Assembly (NCBI GenBank): GCA_949987565.1
Contig: OX465110.1
Location: 6,111,476 to 6,175,475 of the forward strand
Length of the DNA: 64,000 nucleotides
From: Luidia sarsii
Taxonomy: Eukaryota; Echinodermata; Asteroidea; Paxillosida; Luidiidae
Direction of reading: 5' to 3'
Part shown: one piece after another, positions 10,956 through 23,210 of the stretch
Position numbering within the stretch: the stretch's first letter is position 1
Layout: the number at the start of each line of letters is the position of its first letter
Program-made: the position numbers and the translations under genes
Notes under the pieces: model-generated
The model's database searches: none
Seen by the model: only the letters and a program-made list of their open reading frames with translations
Told to the model about the DNA's origin: nothing

Positions 10956-13744
10956 TTACTCTGTGACGTAGATTGAGATCTCACAATTGAGCGTTGGCGT
11001 AGTGTCTGCTGAGTTGAGGTTGTAGAGACGACACTGGCCGTTAGCTGAGGAGTAGTCAAAGGACTTGCATTCATCACGTCGCATACACAACGCAGTACAC
11101 CTCAAGACAGATCTGGCCGTGGTGGTGTACAGAGGCACAGGGCTAGCGGTCCATCCTCTGCCGTCCAGCTTCTTGAAGGAACCTGAACCACAAAAATGTA
11201 CCGAAATTAGTCCAGAGATTGATCTTTGAGAGGACTGGCTGACGATTTCTTTGATAAGCCATAGACAAGTCAACTTGCATTTTGTAGGCTTAAAATCAGG
11301 TCTAATGTCAGTACACTTGAAAGCTGAGCAAGTTTTGTACTCCCCTTGGCAATCTATGACTGGTTGGAAAAGGGCCTGGCAATTAAGGCAGAAACCCATG
11401 GATAAAGTGAAGTTCCCACAGGGGAAAAGTGGGGAACTTGTTGAGGGTTTCTGAGATAAACCAAAGACAAGTCAGACTGTTAGATGGTTTGACATCGTGC
11501 AGTGCAGTGTATCCACCATGTGCCAACATGTATCTGGAGTATAAATGCCATTATGTAGTCTATGTGATATCAGTAAAGTCTCACCTTCGGTTGTCCTAGG
11601 ACAGTCAGTTCTGTAATACACGTTCACCTCAGCAAGCATCAGAACGGCATGGGTGCTGTCTGGATGGGAGGCATCGATGTCCAGTGTGACGTATCTGGCC
11701 ATCCTTGGTGGATCACACAGGAATACAACCGTTGCTCCAGTGGTGGACTGCGCCCTGGTTGCTGGTAGGCCGCACGGTTGGTTGTCGGCGTAGTTGGGGC
11801 TCAGGCCAGCTCGTGCTACAGCAGCAGCGAAACGGTATTCCCCTGTTGTAAAGATCGTCAAAAAGATTCGCGCGTTATTTCAAGAGGAAGTGTTGTGTTT
11901 TGTTAAGTCAAGACATGGTAATTAGCGTTAGAGCCCAAACCTACCGCAGCAATCTTGTCTCAAGGTGACGGCGATTCTCCCCAAACAGTGGCTGGTTTCC
12001 AAGTCTAGTCGCCACCAAGGATGTACATCTTCCTCGTCTGCGTGCGAAATTAGTTTTTTAGATTTTAGAATATTAGTTCATAAATACTCATAAACCATCG
12101 AAAGATTATATTGTATGGTTTCATTTAGGAAAGCGCCTTTCTATGTACTGGAGTTCATACCACTAACACTCGTGCCTTTTTCACATCGATAGTCAGTCAG
12201 TTGGTGCACATTGCATATGATTCGACAATGCTCAACTTCCCCTACACTTCAGCTGCTTTAAGGGGTAACAGCTGAATATGTTAGTCTTATAGTCCTGTTC
12301 ATTTCTTGGAACCACGATTTCGCTGGTCCTCCTCGCCTTATTCAACGATGTAACATCGTTTTCTTTTCACACACTATTCCTGAACCACTATTTTTCCGCA
12401 TCCATTCATTTGTTGTTAGTTATTATGTTGATTATTACCGGTGACATTTTGTGATGAAGACCTCGCCCAAGTCAAAACTTGTAGTAAAATCAAATGATAA
12501 TGATAATCCTATACCTGTGTGCGAGAACGTAGAGATGCTGCCGTCAATAGCATTTTCTGCCGGATACAATCCACTTTCATAGTCCACCTCTTGCGATGTA
12601 GGTTTACCCAGGACAGATAAAGCTGGAAAATATAGAATAGAGAAACATAAATCGACACTTAACGATAGGGCACCTTTGCGTCCTTGCTTTAGTGTTGTAC
12701 ACCTTTACTTGGGCAAAATTAGAGGGATTTCCTTTATTCTCAAAACTGGGTGTTTTTTGTTTTGTTTTTTCTATATTTTCAATGTTTCAGAAGGGTTTAA
12801 ATTGATTCGAGTTACAAATGCTTTAAACAATTCGAGTCCGGTGAGGATAAACGGTCAAAGGAAAGACCTTGAATCGGTATTTTTTCCTTGACAGACTGAA
12901 CAAAGTTACATCCAAGGAAAGTGACATAATTATATCCCAAAAACAGTCATAGTACGTTGCGATCAATACACTACTATATACCTGTGAGTTCACATCGCAC
13001 GCTCTGCAGGACACATATCTGGACCATCAGAAGGAGATGGTTTGCCCAGCCAAGACAACGTAACAAGAGACGCTTGCTTTACGGCGACATATTTCGACTC
13101 CTTCTTTGCTCTTGGAATGATTATGTCGAATGGTATGCTGTGACGCAAGATTGAATTCGATTGTTCACATTGGCCGGCCAGAGACTTAGATAATTTCCAC
13201 AACAATGATGGGCACTGTCATATTGTACTGATTTTTTTTTAGCGGCACGACTCACCATTATTTCCAAAGAAAGCATTGATCCATAGCAACCAAGCGTAGA
13301 CGCTGTCGTCCAAATTGACACTTGTTTGGATAGTGTCAATCAGTGCCTTCTTTGGTTTTCGAATAAGTCGAAGGGTATTCTGTGACGCAGAATTTTATTC
13401 GATTTTCAACATTGTATGGTGATGGGGGCAATGCCATAATGATCAATGGACATAATAGGCCTGGTCTTATTGAATCAACTCAGTTGAGTCCATTGAGGGT
13501 GATCTTTCAAAGTGGAGATTTTCACTCGCTCCTTTCTATGTATTGCCGGCATACCTAACAAAAGGCGTCCAATAACCAAATGATACATACATGTACCACC
13601 AAATAAAAGTCAAAGATTGTGATCATTTCAATTCCTACCTGTGAATTCACAACGCACGCTCTGCAGAACACATATCTGGATCACTAGAAGGAGATGGCTT
13701 GCCCAGCCAAGACAACGTAGGAACAGACGCTTGCCCGACGACAT
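10956..13744 (-). CDS. Lectin gene A: secreted FTP (fucolectin-type) plus PAN/apple protein
   Basis: Five minus-strand exons: 13744-13639 (ATG at 13744-13742), 12622-12515, 12037-11945, 11842-11585 and 11182-10956 (TAA stop). They total 792 bases (263 residues) and all junctions are phase 1. Exon 1 encodes a basic start MSSGKRLFLRCLG and a hydrophobic HLLLVIQICVL run ending SVRC: a signal peptide. Exons 2-4 encode one FTP domain: LGKPTSQ, NAIDGSISTFSHT, HPWWRLDL, LRQDCCGEYRF, FLCDPPRMARYVTLDID and LMLAEVNVYYR. Exon 5 is a short Cys-rich PAN/apple-like module (FKKLDGRGW, RCTALCMRRDECKSFDYS, QCRLYNL). FTP lectins of this type bind fucosylated glycans outside the cell. Here the last exon starts at 11182, because the longer homologous acceptor used by B, C and E is followed by a frameshift and stop in this copy. 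Ligand and immune role are inference. Confidence 0.82.
12982..13090 (-). pseudogene. Second signal-peptide exon of gene A, stopped at codon 4
   Basis: This is a paralogue of exon 1 lying between exons 1 and 2. It reads ATG at 13090-13088 through CELTG to a donor at 12982/12981 in the same phase. Its length is 109 bases, one codon longer than exon 1, but codon 4 is TAA. The hydrophobic HLLLMVQICVLQSVRC core is otherwise intact. An internal ATG begins MVQICVLQ but would give a very short signal. Confidence 0.7.
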
Positions 13745-15217
13745 GTTTCAACGCTTCCTTCGCTCTTGAAATATTGATGTCGAATGGTATGCCGTGACGC
13801 AGTATGAAATCCGATTTTTCGAGCTGCCTGGCGAGAGACTTAATCCTTTGCTGCAACAATGATATGGTTCACTCATATCGCAGTGCAGTCATAGCAATTA
13901 AGTGTGCACAACCCATTACGCGTGCACGTACACTGGCTTACCTTGACCCAAGGATTTCAGATTGTGGTTTAGTCATTAACATCTGCCAATTTGTATTATC
14001 TTCTTAAGCATGGAACAGGCTTGCTTAGAAAAAAAACGTGTCTACTTTAAAATTCATATCAACATTAAACACATACCATTAATCTAAAATATACGCGACT
14101 TTGGTATATAAACGGCGAGATATGCACGTTCATACTGGATCAAAACATATAAAAAGATACGCCATACAGCATCATAGCTACGGACATTAAATTCGACAAC
14201 AGTGGAAACGTTGACTTGATGACATACAACATTTTTTATTGCACAGTTCTAATCACGCTGATATTTTTACATAGCTACGTGATCATCCATTAACAAATGA
14301 ATTAAAATGTACTTTCCAATATCTTAAAGCATTTTCCACTGTCAATATATGAGTGTTTTTACAAAGGAGTAATTTTGATGTATTGCCAACGCAACAATGA
14401 TTTGTTTCTCTACAAACCTTGACGTCCACTTAGGACGATGATAAATAATTGGTTAATATGCTCAAATTGTGTAGAATATTGTGCATTTCAGTCCAAGGTG
14501 AGGCACTCTCCATGTCTAGGTGCTTCAAAATATCCATATCATAGTCCTATGTATTTTTATTTTTAAGAAAATGAAGAAACCATTAGAATTCTATAACTAT
14601 TTCATTTCATTCCGTGTGTCTAAATTGATATATATATATATATTTATTTATTTATTTTGAAAAAGGCAAAGAAAACATTGACAGGGCCGGGAGTTGAACC
14701 CGTGACCTCTGGTTTTGCGTATCAGCGCTTTTACAATCTGAGCTATCCAGCCCTAAGATGGTTGCCTTCCCAAATAGTCACCTACAGCTTTGCCAGGCTA
14801 TGATGTTCTACTTTTACATTTTCCAGCTGTGTCCCATAATTCGAATCCGTGTGAACTTCACACACAAAATATTTACTTATATAAAGCAATGTACATGCAG
14901 GTCAATAAATTAATGATTAGAATAAGCGTAAGATTATTAATTCGTAATGGCTAGGTGTATGAACATCTTATCCACAGACCTCACTCAATGACAAAGATAC
15001 ATGTACATACCTAATTGACCTCAATTTCATGAAAATCACTACAGTTTTTAATATCTTTCAATGAACTGTGTATGCTCCAAAGTTCATAAAGTAATGGCCA
15101 AACTGTACTTTGGACACAAAATAATATTTATCGGTTAGGTGATTTGAATAAAGATAAAATCATTAATAAATAGCGAACAAAATGATTAATTAATTCAATG
15201 CAACATTATTTTGTTCT
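13745..15217. other. Spacer between lectin genes A and B
   Basis: AT-rich. The part 14100-15200 is homologous to 27600-28810 between genes C and D. It contains a tRNA-derived SINE head at 14681-14755. No gene was recognised. Confidence 0.7.
14681..14755 (-). mobile_element. tRNA-derived SINE head
   Basis: On the minus strand a tRNA-like sequence shows an A-box-like TAGCTCAGATTGTAAAAGC and a B-box-like GGTTCAACTCC about 35 bases further on. The acceptor pairing is poor, so this is not a functional tRNA. A more decayed homologous copy is at 28239-28320. Confidence 0.6.
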
Positions 15218-18200
15218 TCAAATGCTGACATAGATTGAGATCTCGCCATTGAGCGTTGGCGTAGTGTCTGCTGAGTTGAGGTTGTAGAGACGACACTGGC
15301 CGTTAGCTGAGGAGTAGTCAAAGGACTTGCATCCGGCGTGTTGAGTACAGAACCCGCTACACATCAAGACAGATCTGGCCGTGGTGGTGGACAGGGGCAC
15401 GGGGCTAGTGGTCCACCCTCTGCCGTCTAGCTTCTTGAAGGAATCCGACGTCTTGAACGTTGAGCAAGTCTTAAAGTCCCCCTTGGCGAACTGACTGGTA
15501 GGAAAAGGGCCTGGCAGATAAGGCACAGAACGACGAATTATGTGAAACTTCCACATAGAGACTAACTGAGGAAACTGAGCTTCTGTGATAAGCCAAAGAC
15601 AAGTCAGCCTGCAAGTTGGCATGGCTTGACACCAAGTCTAGTTAGAGGCAGTATACATCAATTCTATCTTTTTGCAACACGTGTCTGCAGTATACCTAAC
15701 AGCATTGTATTCGACTGCATCACATCCGAGTCCGAGTCCGAATCTTTAAGGTTCGAGGCCATGTCAAGTCGGGTCATCAAATTTCCGAGTCCGAGTCATG
15801 GGCCTTCATATTAATTGTATTTTAATAATTTTCTAGTAATAAACTTCTACCCCCTTTACTCTTTTACTTACAATTGATTGCAATAATATAAGTATAATAG
15901 GCTATTTTTAAGAATTATTATTTCCATTCATGACGTAATGAGAGGCCGTATCTTCCTATGCAGTTGTTAATAAAGGGCGGAAAAAGCTTGGTTGCAAGTC
16001 CATCTAGTACACAATTATTTTCCGTCCCTAGGTTTAGCTGTAGTCGCAACAAAACAACCGTAGGGATATCAGAAACTAGTCTCGAGCTCTTGATACGGCA
16101 CCAGACTAGACTAGTGTATCACTCCGCCAAGATATAGCCTAGTCCCTTAGCTGAGCAGGTTTTGTACTCCCCTTGGCAATCTATGACTGGTTGGAAAAGG
16201 GCCTGGCAATTAAGGCAGAAACACATGGATAAAGTGAAGTTCCCACAGAGGAAAAGTGGGAAACTTGTTGAGGGTTTCTGAGATAAACCAAAGACAAGTC
16301 AGACTGTTAGATGGTTTGACAACGTGAAGTGCAGTGTATCCATCATGTGCCAACATGTATCTGGAGTATAAATGCCATTATGTAGTCTATGTGATATCAG
16401 TAAAGTCTTACCTTCGGTTGTCCTAGGACAGTCTTCAGTTCTGTAATACACGTTCACCTCAGCAAGCATCAGAACGGCATAGGTGCTGTCTGGATGGGAG
16501 GAATCGATGTCCAATGTGACGTATCTGGCCATCCTTGGTGGATCGCACAGGAATACAACCGTCGCTCCAGTGGTGGACTGCGCCCTGGTTGCTGGTAGGC
16601 CGCACGGTTGGTTGTCGGCGTAGTTGGGGCTAAGGCCAGCTCGTGCTACAGCAGCAGCGAAACGGTATTCCCCTGTTGTAAAGATCGTCAAACAGATTCG
16701 CGCAGTATTTCAAGAGGAAGTGTTGTGTTTTGTTAAGTCAAGACATGGTAATTAGCGTTAGAGCCCAAACCTACCGCAGCATCCTTGTCTCAAGGTGACG
16801 GAGATTCTCCCCAAACAGTGGCTGGTTTCCAAGTCTAGTCGCCACCAAGGATGTGCATCTTCCTCGGCTGCGTGCGAAATTTGTTTTTTAGATTTTAGAA
16901 ATATTAGTTCATAAATACTCATAAACCATCGAAAGATTATATTGTATGGTTTCATTTAGGAAAGCGCCTTTCTATATACTGGAGGTCATACCACTAACAC
17001 TCGTGCCTTTTTCACATCGATAGTCAGTCAGTTGGTGCACATTGCATATGATTCGACAATGCTCAACTTCCCCTACACTTCAGCTGCTTTAAGGGGTTAC
17101 AGCTGAATATGTTAGTCTTATAGTCCTGTTCATTTCTTGGAACCACGATTTCGCTGGTCCTCCTCGCCTTATTCAACGATGTAACATCATTTTCTTTTCA
17201 CGTACTATTCCTGAACCACTATTTTTCCGCATCCATTCATTTGTTGTTAGTTATTATGTTGATTATTACCGGCGGTGACATTTTGTGATGAAGACCTCGC
17301 CCAAGTCAAAACTTGTAGTTAAATCAAATGATAATGATAATCCTATACCTGTGTGCGAGAACGTAGAGATGCTGCCGTCAATAGCCTCTTCTGCTGCATA
17401 ATATCCCGATTTTTGTGATGCAGGTTTATCCACGACAGATAAAGCTTGAAAATATAGAATAGAGAAACAGAAATCGACACTTAACGATAGGGCACCTATG
17501 CCTCCTTGCTTTAGTGTTGTACACCTTTACTTGGGCAAAATCAGAGGGATTTCCTTTATTCCCAAAACTGTGGGGTTTTTTTCTTCTATTTTTTCAATGT
17601 TTCAGAAGGGTTTAAATTGATTCGAGTTACAATTGCTTCAAACAATTCGAGTCTGGTGAGGATGAACGGTCAAAAGAAAAAACCTTTAATCGTTTTTTTT
17701 TATTATATCCCCAAAACAGTCGTAGAACGTTGCGATCAATACACTCCTACAAGTGAGTTCACATCGAACGCTCTGCGGGACACATATCTGGACCATCAGA
17801 AGGAGATGGTTTGCCCAGCCAAGAAAACGTAACAAGAGACGCTTGCTTTCTGGCGACATATTTCGACTCCTCCTTTGCTCTTGGAATTATTATGGCGAAT
17901 TTTTTATGGTATGTTGTGACGCAGGATTGAATCCGATTACTGACGTTGGCCGGCCAGAGACTTAAATAATTTCCTCAACAATGATGGGCACTGTCATATT
18001 GTACTGCTTTATTTAGCGGCACGGCTCACCATTATTTCCAAAGAAAGCATTGATCCATAGCAACCAAGCGTAGACGCTGTCGTCCAAATTGTCGTCCAAA
18101 TTCTTTGGTTTTCGAATAAGTCGAAGGGTATTCTGTGACGCAGAATTTCATTCGATTTTCAACATTATATGGTGGTAGGGTCCATGCCACGATGATCAAT

Positions 18201-18496
18201 GGACATACAGGCCTGGTCTTATTGGTTCAACTCAGTTGAGTACAGTGAGAGTGATCTTTCAAAGTGGAGATTTTCACTCGCTCCTTTCTATGTATTGCCG
18301 GCATACCTAACAAAAGGCGTCCAATAACCAAATGATACATATATGTACCACCAAATAAAAGTCAAAGATTGTGATCATTTCAATTCCTACCTGTGAATTC
18401 ACAACGCACGCTCTGCAGAACACATATCTGGATCACTAGAAGGAGATGGTTTGCCAAGCCAAGACAACGTAGGAACAGACGCTTGCCCGACGACAT
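15218..18496 (-). CDS. Lectin gene B: secreted FTP plus PAN/apple protein
   Basis: Exons on the minus strand: 18496-18391 (signal peptide, MSSGKRLFLRCLGLANHLLL), 17444-17349, 16867-16775, 16672-16412 and 15510-15218 (TGA stop). They total 849 bases (282 residues) with phase-1 junctions throughout. The FTP domain has DKPASQ, EEAIDGSISTFSHT, HPWWRLDL, LRQGCCGEYRF, DPPRMARYVTLDID and LAEVNVYY. The last exon is longer than in A and D: it adds GPFPTSQFAKGDFKTCSTF before FKKLDGRGW and so gains a cysteine. Its PAN core has four spaced cysteines (MCSGFC, AGCKSFDYS, GQCRLYN). Arg in LRQ and in EYRF sit near positions where eel agglutinin uses Arg for fucose, but spacing differs by one residue, so binding is uncertain. 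A second open first exon lies at 17859-17751. Confidence 0.85.
17751..17859 (-). CDS. Possible alternative signal-peptide first exon of gene B
   Basis: Paralogue of exon 1 located between exons 1 and 2. It reads MSPESKRLLLRFLGWANHLL and on to SVRCELT for 36 codons without a stop, then a donor GTAGGA in the correct phase (the last exon base is T instead of G, so the junction codon becomes TCT, Ser). The homologous exons in A and D carry TAA at codon 4. Whether it has its own promoter cannot be seen. It could equally be a decaying duplicate. Confidence 0.45.
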
Positions 18497-19243
18497 GTTT
18501 CAACGCTTCCTTCGCTCTTGAAATATTTATGTCGAATGGTATTCTGTGACGCACGGTGTTTCACGTTGCCCGGCGCGAGAAAACAAATATTCACAATGAT
18601 GGGCACCGTAATATAACTCGGGGCAATTAAAGTGCCATTGTTCACCCTAATTTCCCATGACAACGTGGAACCATAGAAACCACGGGTGCACGTTGTCGTA
18701 CAATTTGTTTTGTACGCGTTTGGATGCTGTCACTTGCTGCCTTGGCGCAGGTATGGACAATGGCCATTCTAACACAGAAGCTACCAATCGATCTAGTTTG
18801 ATCCCCTGTCCCTGTACCTGTGTCTGTTCTATTCAAATTATTCAAATTCTGTTCTCTGTCTAGTGCTGAGTGTCACCAGTGGATAACGTCCTTGTCCCTC
18901 CATTCTCTCCCATTCTTCATCTGATAAATGTTCATTCCTAAGTGTGACCGGTTGATGATATAGCATAAGCCGTCTGACCCCCCTAGTGTCTCTCTATAAC
19001 CAATCGCTTTTCTTTCGTTCTGCATCTTCAATGTAAAACGGAACCAGTATGTTAACCTTATGTTTATTGGGCTATTTCGCTCAAGGAAAATACTGGGGCC
19101 TCGTAGGCTCCCCCATTGATCTCAGCCAAGACAATGTCCGATGAAAATGAAAATTCGCGTGCTGATAGTTTTTCATAGGCCTATACTGAATCTGATTGCA
19201 TGATTGATTTTTATCAAATAGCCCTATGCCAATTTTCTTTTAT

Positions 19244-19285
19244 AATCTTCATTATAAATAATGAAAATTATTTATAAGGAAGATT
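19244..19285. repeat. 19-bp stem-loop with GAAA loop
   Basis: Arms aatcttcattataaataat and attatttataaggaagatt pair over 19 positions with one mismatch around a GAAA loop. An identical copy is at 33255-33296 in the duplicated block. Confidence 0.75.
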
Positions 19286-20654
19286 GTATTCATTTTTGAG
19301 ATAATTTCATAATTTCAACCCAAACAAATATGAAAACATGAGGAAACTCAAAATTTAGGATATGTTTCCCAAATGAGAAATTATTCAATTCTGATGTAAT
19401 TTTAAATGCACAGCTAAAACAACTTCCTCGTCACAACAGAAAATCTTAAATTTTTATGTCCTGATGTTTTTGGGGTTTATGTTTTTTTACTTTTTATTTC
19501 TCATTTTTTTTATTGTTTCCAAACTTTTATTACTTTCTCTTACAACTATAGAGAAGCATGAGATCGGTGCAGCATCCATTCCCGAGCACGATTCATAAAG
19601 AAATGCAAGCCGTTGTCTGACAGTTTAATTGTACACAATTATAATTATGCAATGTTATTGACCTGCACATACTAATTGACACCATGTAATGTAACACCAT
19701 GTAGTTATAGATATGTCCAATTTGGACAAATTAGATATCAAAATGTGACGTCAGTGAAAAAGTCACGAATCCAGAATCCGAAATGACAAGCGGTGGGATG
19801 CAGTAACCCATTCGGAGGGGCCTTCGAGCCCCCCTCCCCCAGTGTATAGATAGGGTTAAGAGTGACGCTAGGCAGAGCGCCCTCTTTTGGTCTAGCTTAA
19901 CGAGCATTCACTTCCATTTTCATACAACTTGTTCAACAATACTCGGCACTCCTGGGGTGACAAGTCCTTTTGCTGTGGCATCTCCCCTCATCTGGAACTC
20001 ACTACCTGCAATGATGTGTGCAGCTATACAGGCAGCTAGGCAATCAATTCAAGTAGCCCTTTGTGTTTGCCCTGCCGTTTCCTAAAGTAGTTGTCACATA
20101 TCTTACGGTCATGAGCGTAGTATGTCGTGACCGTACTAGACCGTAGTTGGCTTTAGCCGTCGTAGTTTATATAGGAAACCAAAACCAGTATAACAATGCT
20201 GTCTCATCTTAAAGAGGCATTTTCACCCTTCCCAAACATCCATTTGTTCCTTCATGAAAACAATTTGAAAAAGGACAAAGACAAAAAAAATACAAAGAAT
20301 TGAACCCGAGACCTTTGCATAAATTAGAAGTCTCCAGCCATTAATGAAGTAATTTCAACATCCCTAGTCATTTACCAAATCCTTTAGTATAATGCAAGAG
20401 AACTAAAAAGTAGAACAGGGCAAGGAAAATGAAAAAAATACTGGACCAGGAATTAAACCCCAGACCTCATAGCGCCAATCAGAAGTATTCGATCAATATT
20501 GACATTAATTGCCGTCCTCAGTCTACTCCTTTATCACTCGCAAGTGAAATAAATGTAAATCAGGCCAATGAATATGCAATATTATTGGTACAAAATTTGT
20601 CATTACTTTTATTAACGCTTGAGGTACCCCTAAGACTTGGGAAAAATTACTGAC

Positions 20655-20806
20655 AAAGTATCGCCCATGGATCTAGGCCATTTCGTTTCGAAAGATCACT
20701 CTGATCTGCTGCGTAGATTGAGATCTTACCATTGAGCTTTGGCTCAGTGTCTGCTGAGTTGAAGTTGTAGAGACGACACTGACCGTTAGCTGAGGAGAAT
20801 TCAGAT
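20655..20806 (-). pseudogene. Orphan PAN-exon fragment
   Basis: Matches the 3' part of lectin exon 5 (cttaccattgagctttggct and tctgctgagttgaagttgta on the plus strand), then breaks off within the cysteine-rich core after gctgaggag. There is no FTP exon next to it. It is a remnant of a lost lectin gene, located in the block missing from the D-E copy. Confidence 0.8.
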
Positions 20807-21461
20807 TCCGGAGTTTCTAATAATTTTCTATTAATTTGTAAGCAGTTCTAAATTTTCGTTTGCATTACTTAGGCCATATTTCTTTCTAAACCTTTGACTA
20901 ATGACTAATTCCACAATGATCCTATGAAAACCATTTCACGAAATTAGAAATTTGGCTCCGACGAGTTGCAGGAAACTTTGCTTTAAATATAAAATTAGCG
21001 GGTAGTCATCACTCGTTATTATTATTATTATTTATTATTAACCAAATCGCAGCTGTAAACTGAATTACATGGAATAGTACATACGTGTAGTAAAAACCAT
21101 CAAAATTACACATAAAAAATTAACATGAAAGAACAAACAATAATTAAAATTTCATTAAATAAATTAGTAAACAAAATTACATCAATAAAAACATACAGAG
21201 TTGGTTTCTCAACTTGATTGTTTCAAATATTGAATATTACACAAAGCTACGCTGCTTGAGCCCAATTAAGCACCAAGATATTGCCAGGTGTCGCAAAGAG
21301 CCCTCCAAATCCCACGGTAATACAGCTCAAGTCAGCAGGGACTGGTGGTTTAACAGTGTTGTGAGGTAAGGAATGGGGCTATTACCATACCGGTCAGTTC
21401 TGTACCTTGGCACTTGAAAGGGTCAGCATATCTGTAGCTTGTGAAAAGGTAAGCATATCTC

Positions 21462-22247
21462 TCAGAAGTGGTTCATTTTTCTTGCAAACCGAGAACACAA
21501 GCACGCACGCCTCCCATCAAGTGATTGGAGACCCATGAGGGACAAGGCATCCACGTATGTAGAATATGCGGAGCCCAGCATTATACGGCAAGCCCTTTTT
21601 TTATTCTTTCAATTTGTTGAGTTTGGTGAACACTGATACTACCGTGCCACACATGGCAGGCATACTCAACAATTGGGCGGACATACCCCACATACACAGA
21701 GACTAGGTCTCCCACAGGTCCACCAAAACGCTTCAATCTGGTTAGCATGTAAAGTCTACGACTGCATTTAGAGATCATATTGTTGACCTGTAGGTCACAA
21801 CATAAATTCGTCTGAACTGTTAGACCTAGGATCATGGTTTCATTCACCACCTCCAGCTTTATGTCAGATATCTCGAGATCAGGCGGACTACGGGGGTTCT
21901 ATTTAAAACATATTTGCATAACTTTGCATTTACAGGAATTAAGTCTGAGGTGGCTCCAGCTGACCCAGTCATCCAGATCATGAACATCCAATTCTATTTG
22001 TGAAGGCACACTAACAGGACGAACCTCCGCAAGGCTTAGGTCGTCAGCATACTTGAAGCTACATGTAAAAGCATTTTCAGATGCATCATTGATCATAGTA
22101 ATGAACATTATGGGTTCAAATTATAGTGCCCTGCGGTACACCACATGATAGAACCTCCCAGTCAGAAAGAGCAGACTGGTATTGCACTCTGTGGCGACAG
22201 GGTGTTAGGAAATTGCTAATCCATGGGATAATTTCACATCTGACACT
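21462..22247 (-). pseudogene. Non-LTR retrotransposon reverse transcriptase fragment (copy 1)
   Basis: The minus strand shows the end of the RT palm: IIPWISNFLTPCRHRV, GVPQGT, FITMIND, KYADDLSL (the catalytic DD box), LGLTVQTNLCCDLQ, PIVEYACHVWHG and RACRIMLGSAYSTYVDAL ending RRACLCSRFARK. It is broken by one frameshift after GVPQGT, an in-frame TAG at 21899-21901, and a frameshift in the A-run near 21600. It looks like a jockey/CR1-type LINE 3' part. It is dead and 5'-truncated, with no endonuclease seen. Confidence 0.85.
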
Positions 22248-23011
22248 ATTTTGTTGTCAACTATGTAAACTATGTAAACTAGCAAGCGGTAATAATAATG
22301 AACCAATAACCGATAATAATGAACCAAGTGGTAGACTATGACTATATTTCATGGTGCGAAACGTGAAACTGCATCAAAATTTAATCCACACAAAAAAACT
22401 TTCCTAATAGGCCTACTTGTAGCAGTAGAATACAGTGAAAACCCTAATTAAAATGTATCTTCAATAACAAATTCAGGTTTTTATGCTAATGAGAAATTCA
22501 GTATATTCATAAGCAATTTGTGATGTCATCACAGGATCATGCAACACAAACCCAATTGGTTGTGTACAAAGGTTTCTGAAAATGTCTGGTTTTTCCCGCA
22601 GACCCATCCCTAAACATGTTGATCTACTGCCAAAATGTATGCTTCATAATCATTTAGTGGAGGAGTTTTCATCAAATCTGATCCAGAGGGATTAGTTTGC
22701 AGTTTGAAAGTTCTCATGGTTTTTTAACTGTGGGTTCCTGACATGGCCTTACAATGGCCCCTTATTTTTATTATGATGATGTTTAAAGATTAAAAATTAA
22801 ATTTCTGAGTCCTCTAAAAGAAAAAGAAAGTTGAAAATCAGTTTGTACACCAGATCCCAATTTGACAGCAGAAAAGGATATTGACTGTGATATTTTTTTT
22901 AATAGATTCACTTCAATGACGACCACACGAGAACTAAAACGCAGCACTATGAATAATTACGCGAGTATTGGTACACAGGCAAGACAAATATTTTAAAAGT
23001 TATTTTCAAGT

Positions 23012-23123
23012 GATATACACAAATGTTGCAAACTGCTTACTGAATAAAATTACCAAAATGCAAATCTTAAAATTTAGTGGGCCTGACGTTTCGATCCCAG
23101 CAGGACCTTTTTCAAAGGCAGAG
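23012..23123 (-). mobile_element. Penelope-like repeat end with hammerhead-like motif, copy 2
   Basis: Reverse-strand copy of 4641-4751, about 90 bases beyond the stop codon of lectin gene C. Stem GGTCC-TGCTG-GGATC then GAAACGTC. The loop base change keeps the stem paired. Confidence 0.5.
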
Positions 23124-23210
23124 AAAAGGTTATGTTCGTTAAGCTTTACCTTTACACAAACTTTTGACAATGTATAAAGGCTTGGATCTGGGCCAGATTG
23201 TTTCGAAAGA

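Larger units (their letters stand above)
18497..23210. other. Spacer between lectin genes B and C
   Basis: Contains a hairpin (19244-19285), a block 19716-21192 that is absent from the duplicate copy, SINE-like heads near 20297-20340 and 20449-20510, an orphan PAN-exon fragment (20655-20806), a LINE RT fragment (21462-22247) and a Penelope-like fragment next to gene C. No intact gene was recognised. Confidence 0.75.

Noticed and set aside
10892..11077. Alternative minus-strand frame beginning MMNASPLTTPQ, repeated in other copies
   Set aside because: It overlaps the PAN exon in a different frame, lacks cysteines, and the PAN frame is the one with domain signature and phase agreement.
14681..14755. 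Functional tRNA gene
   Set aside because: The acceptor and T stems do not pair consistently, and a decayed homologous copy exists at 28.2 kb; better explained as a SINE head.
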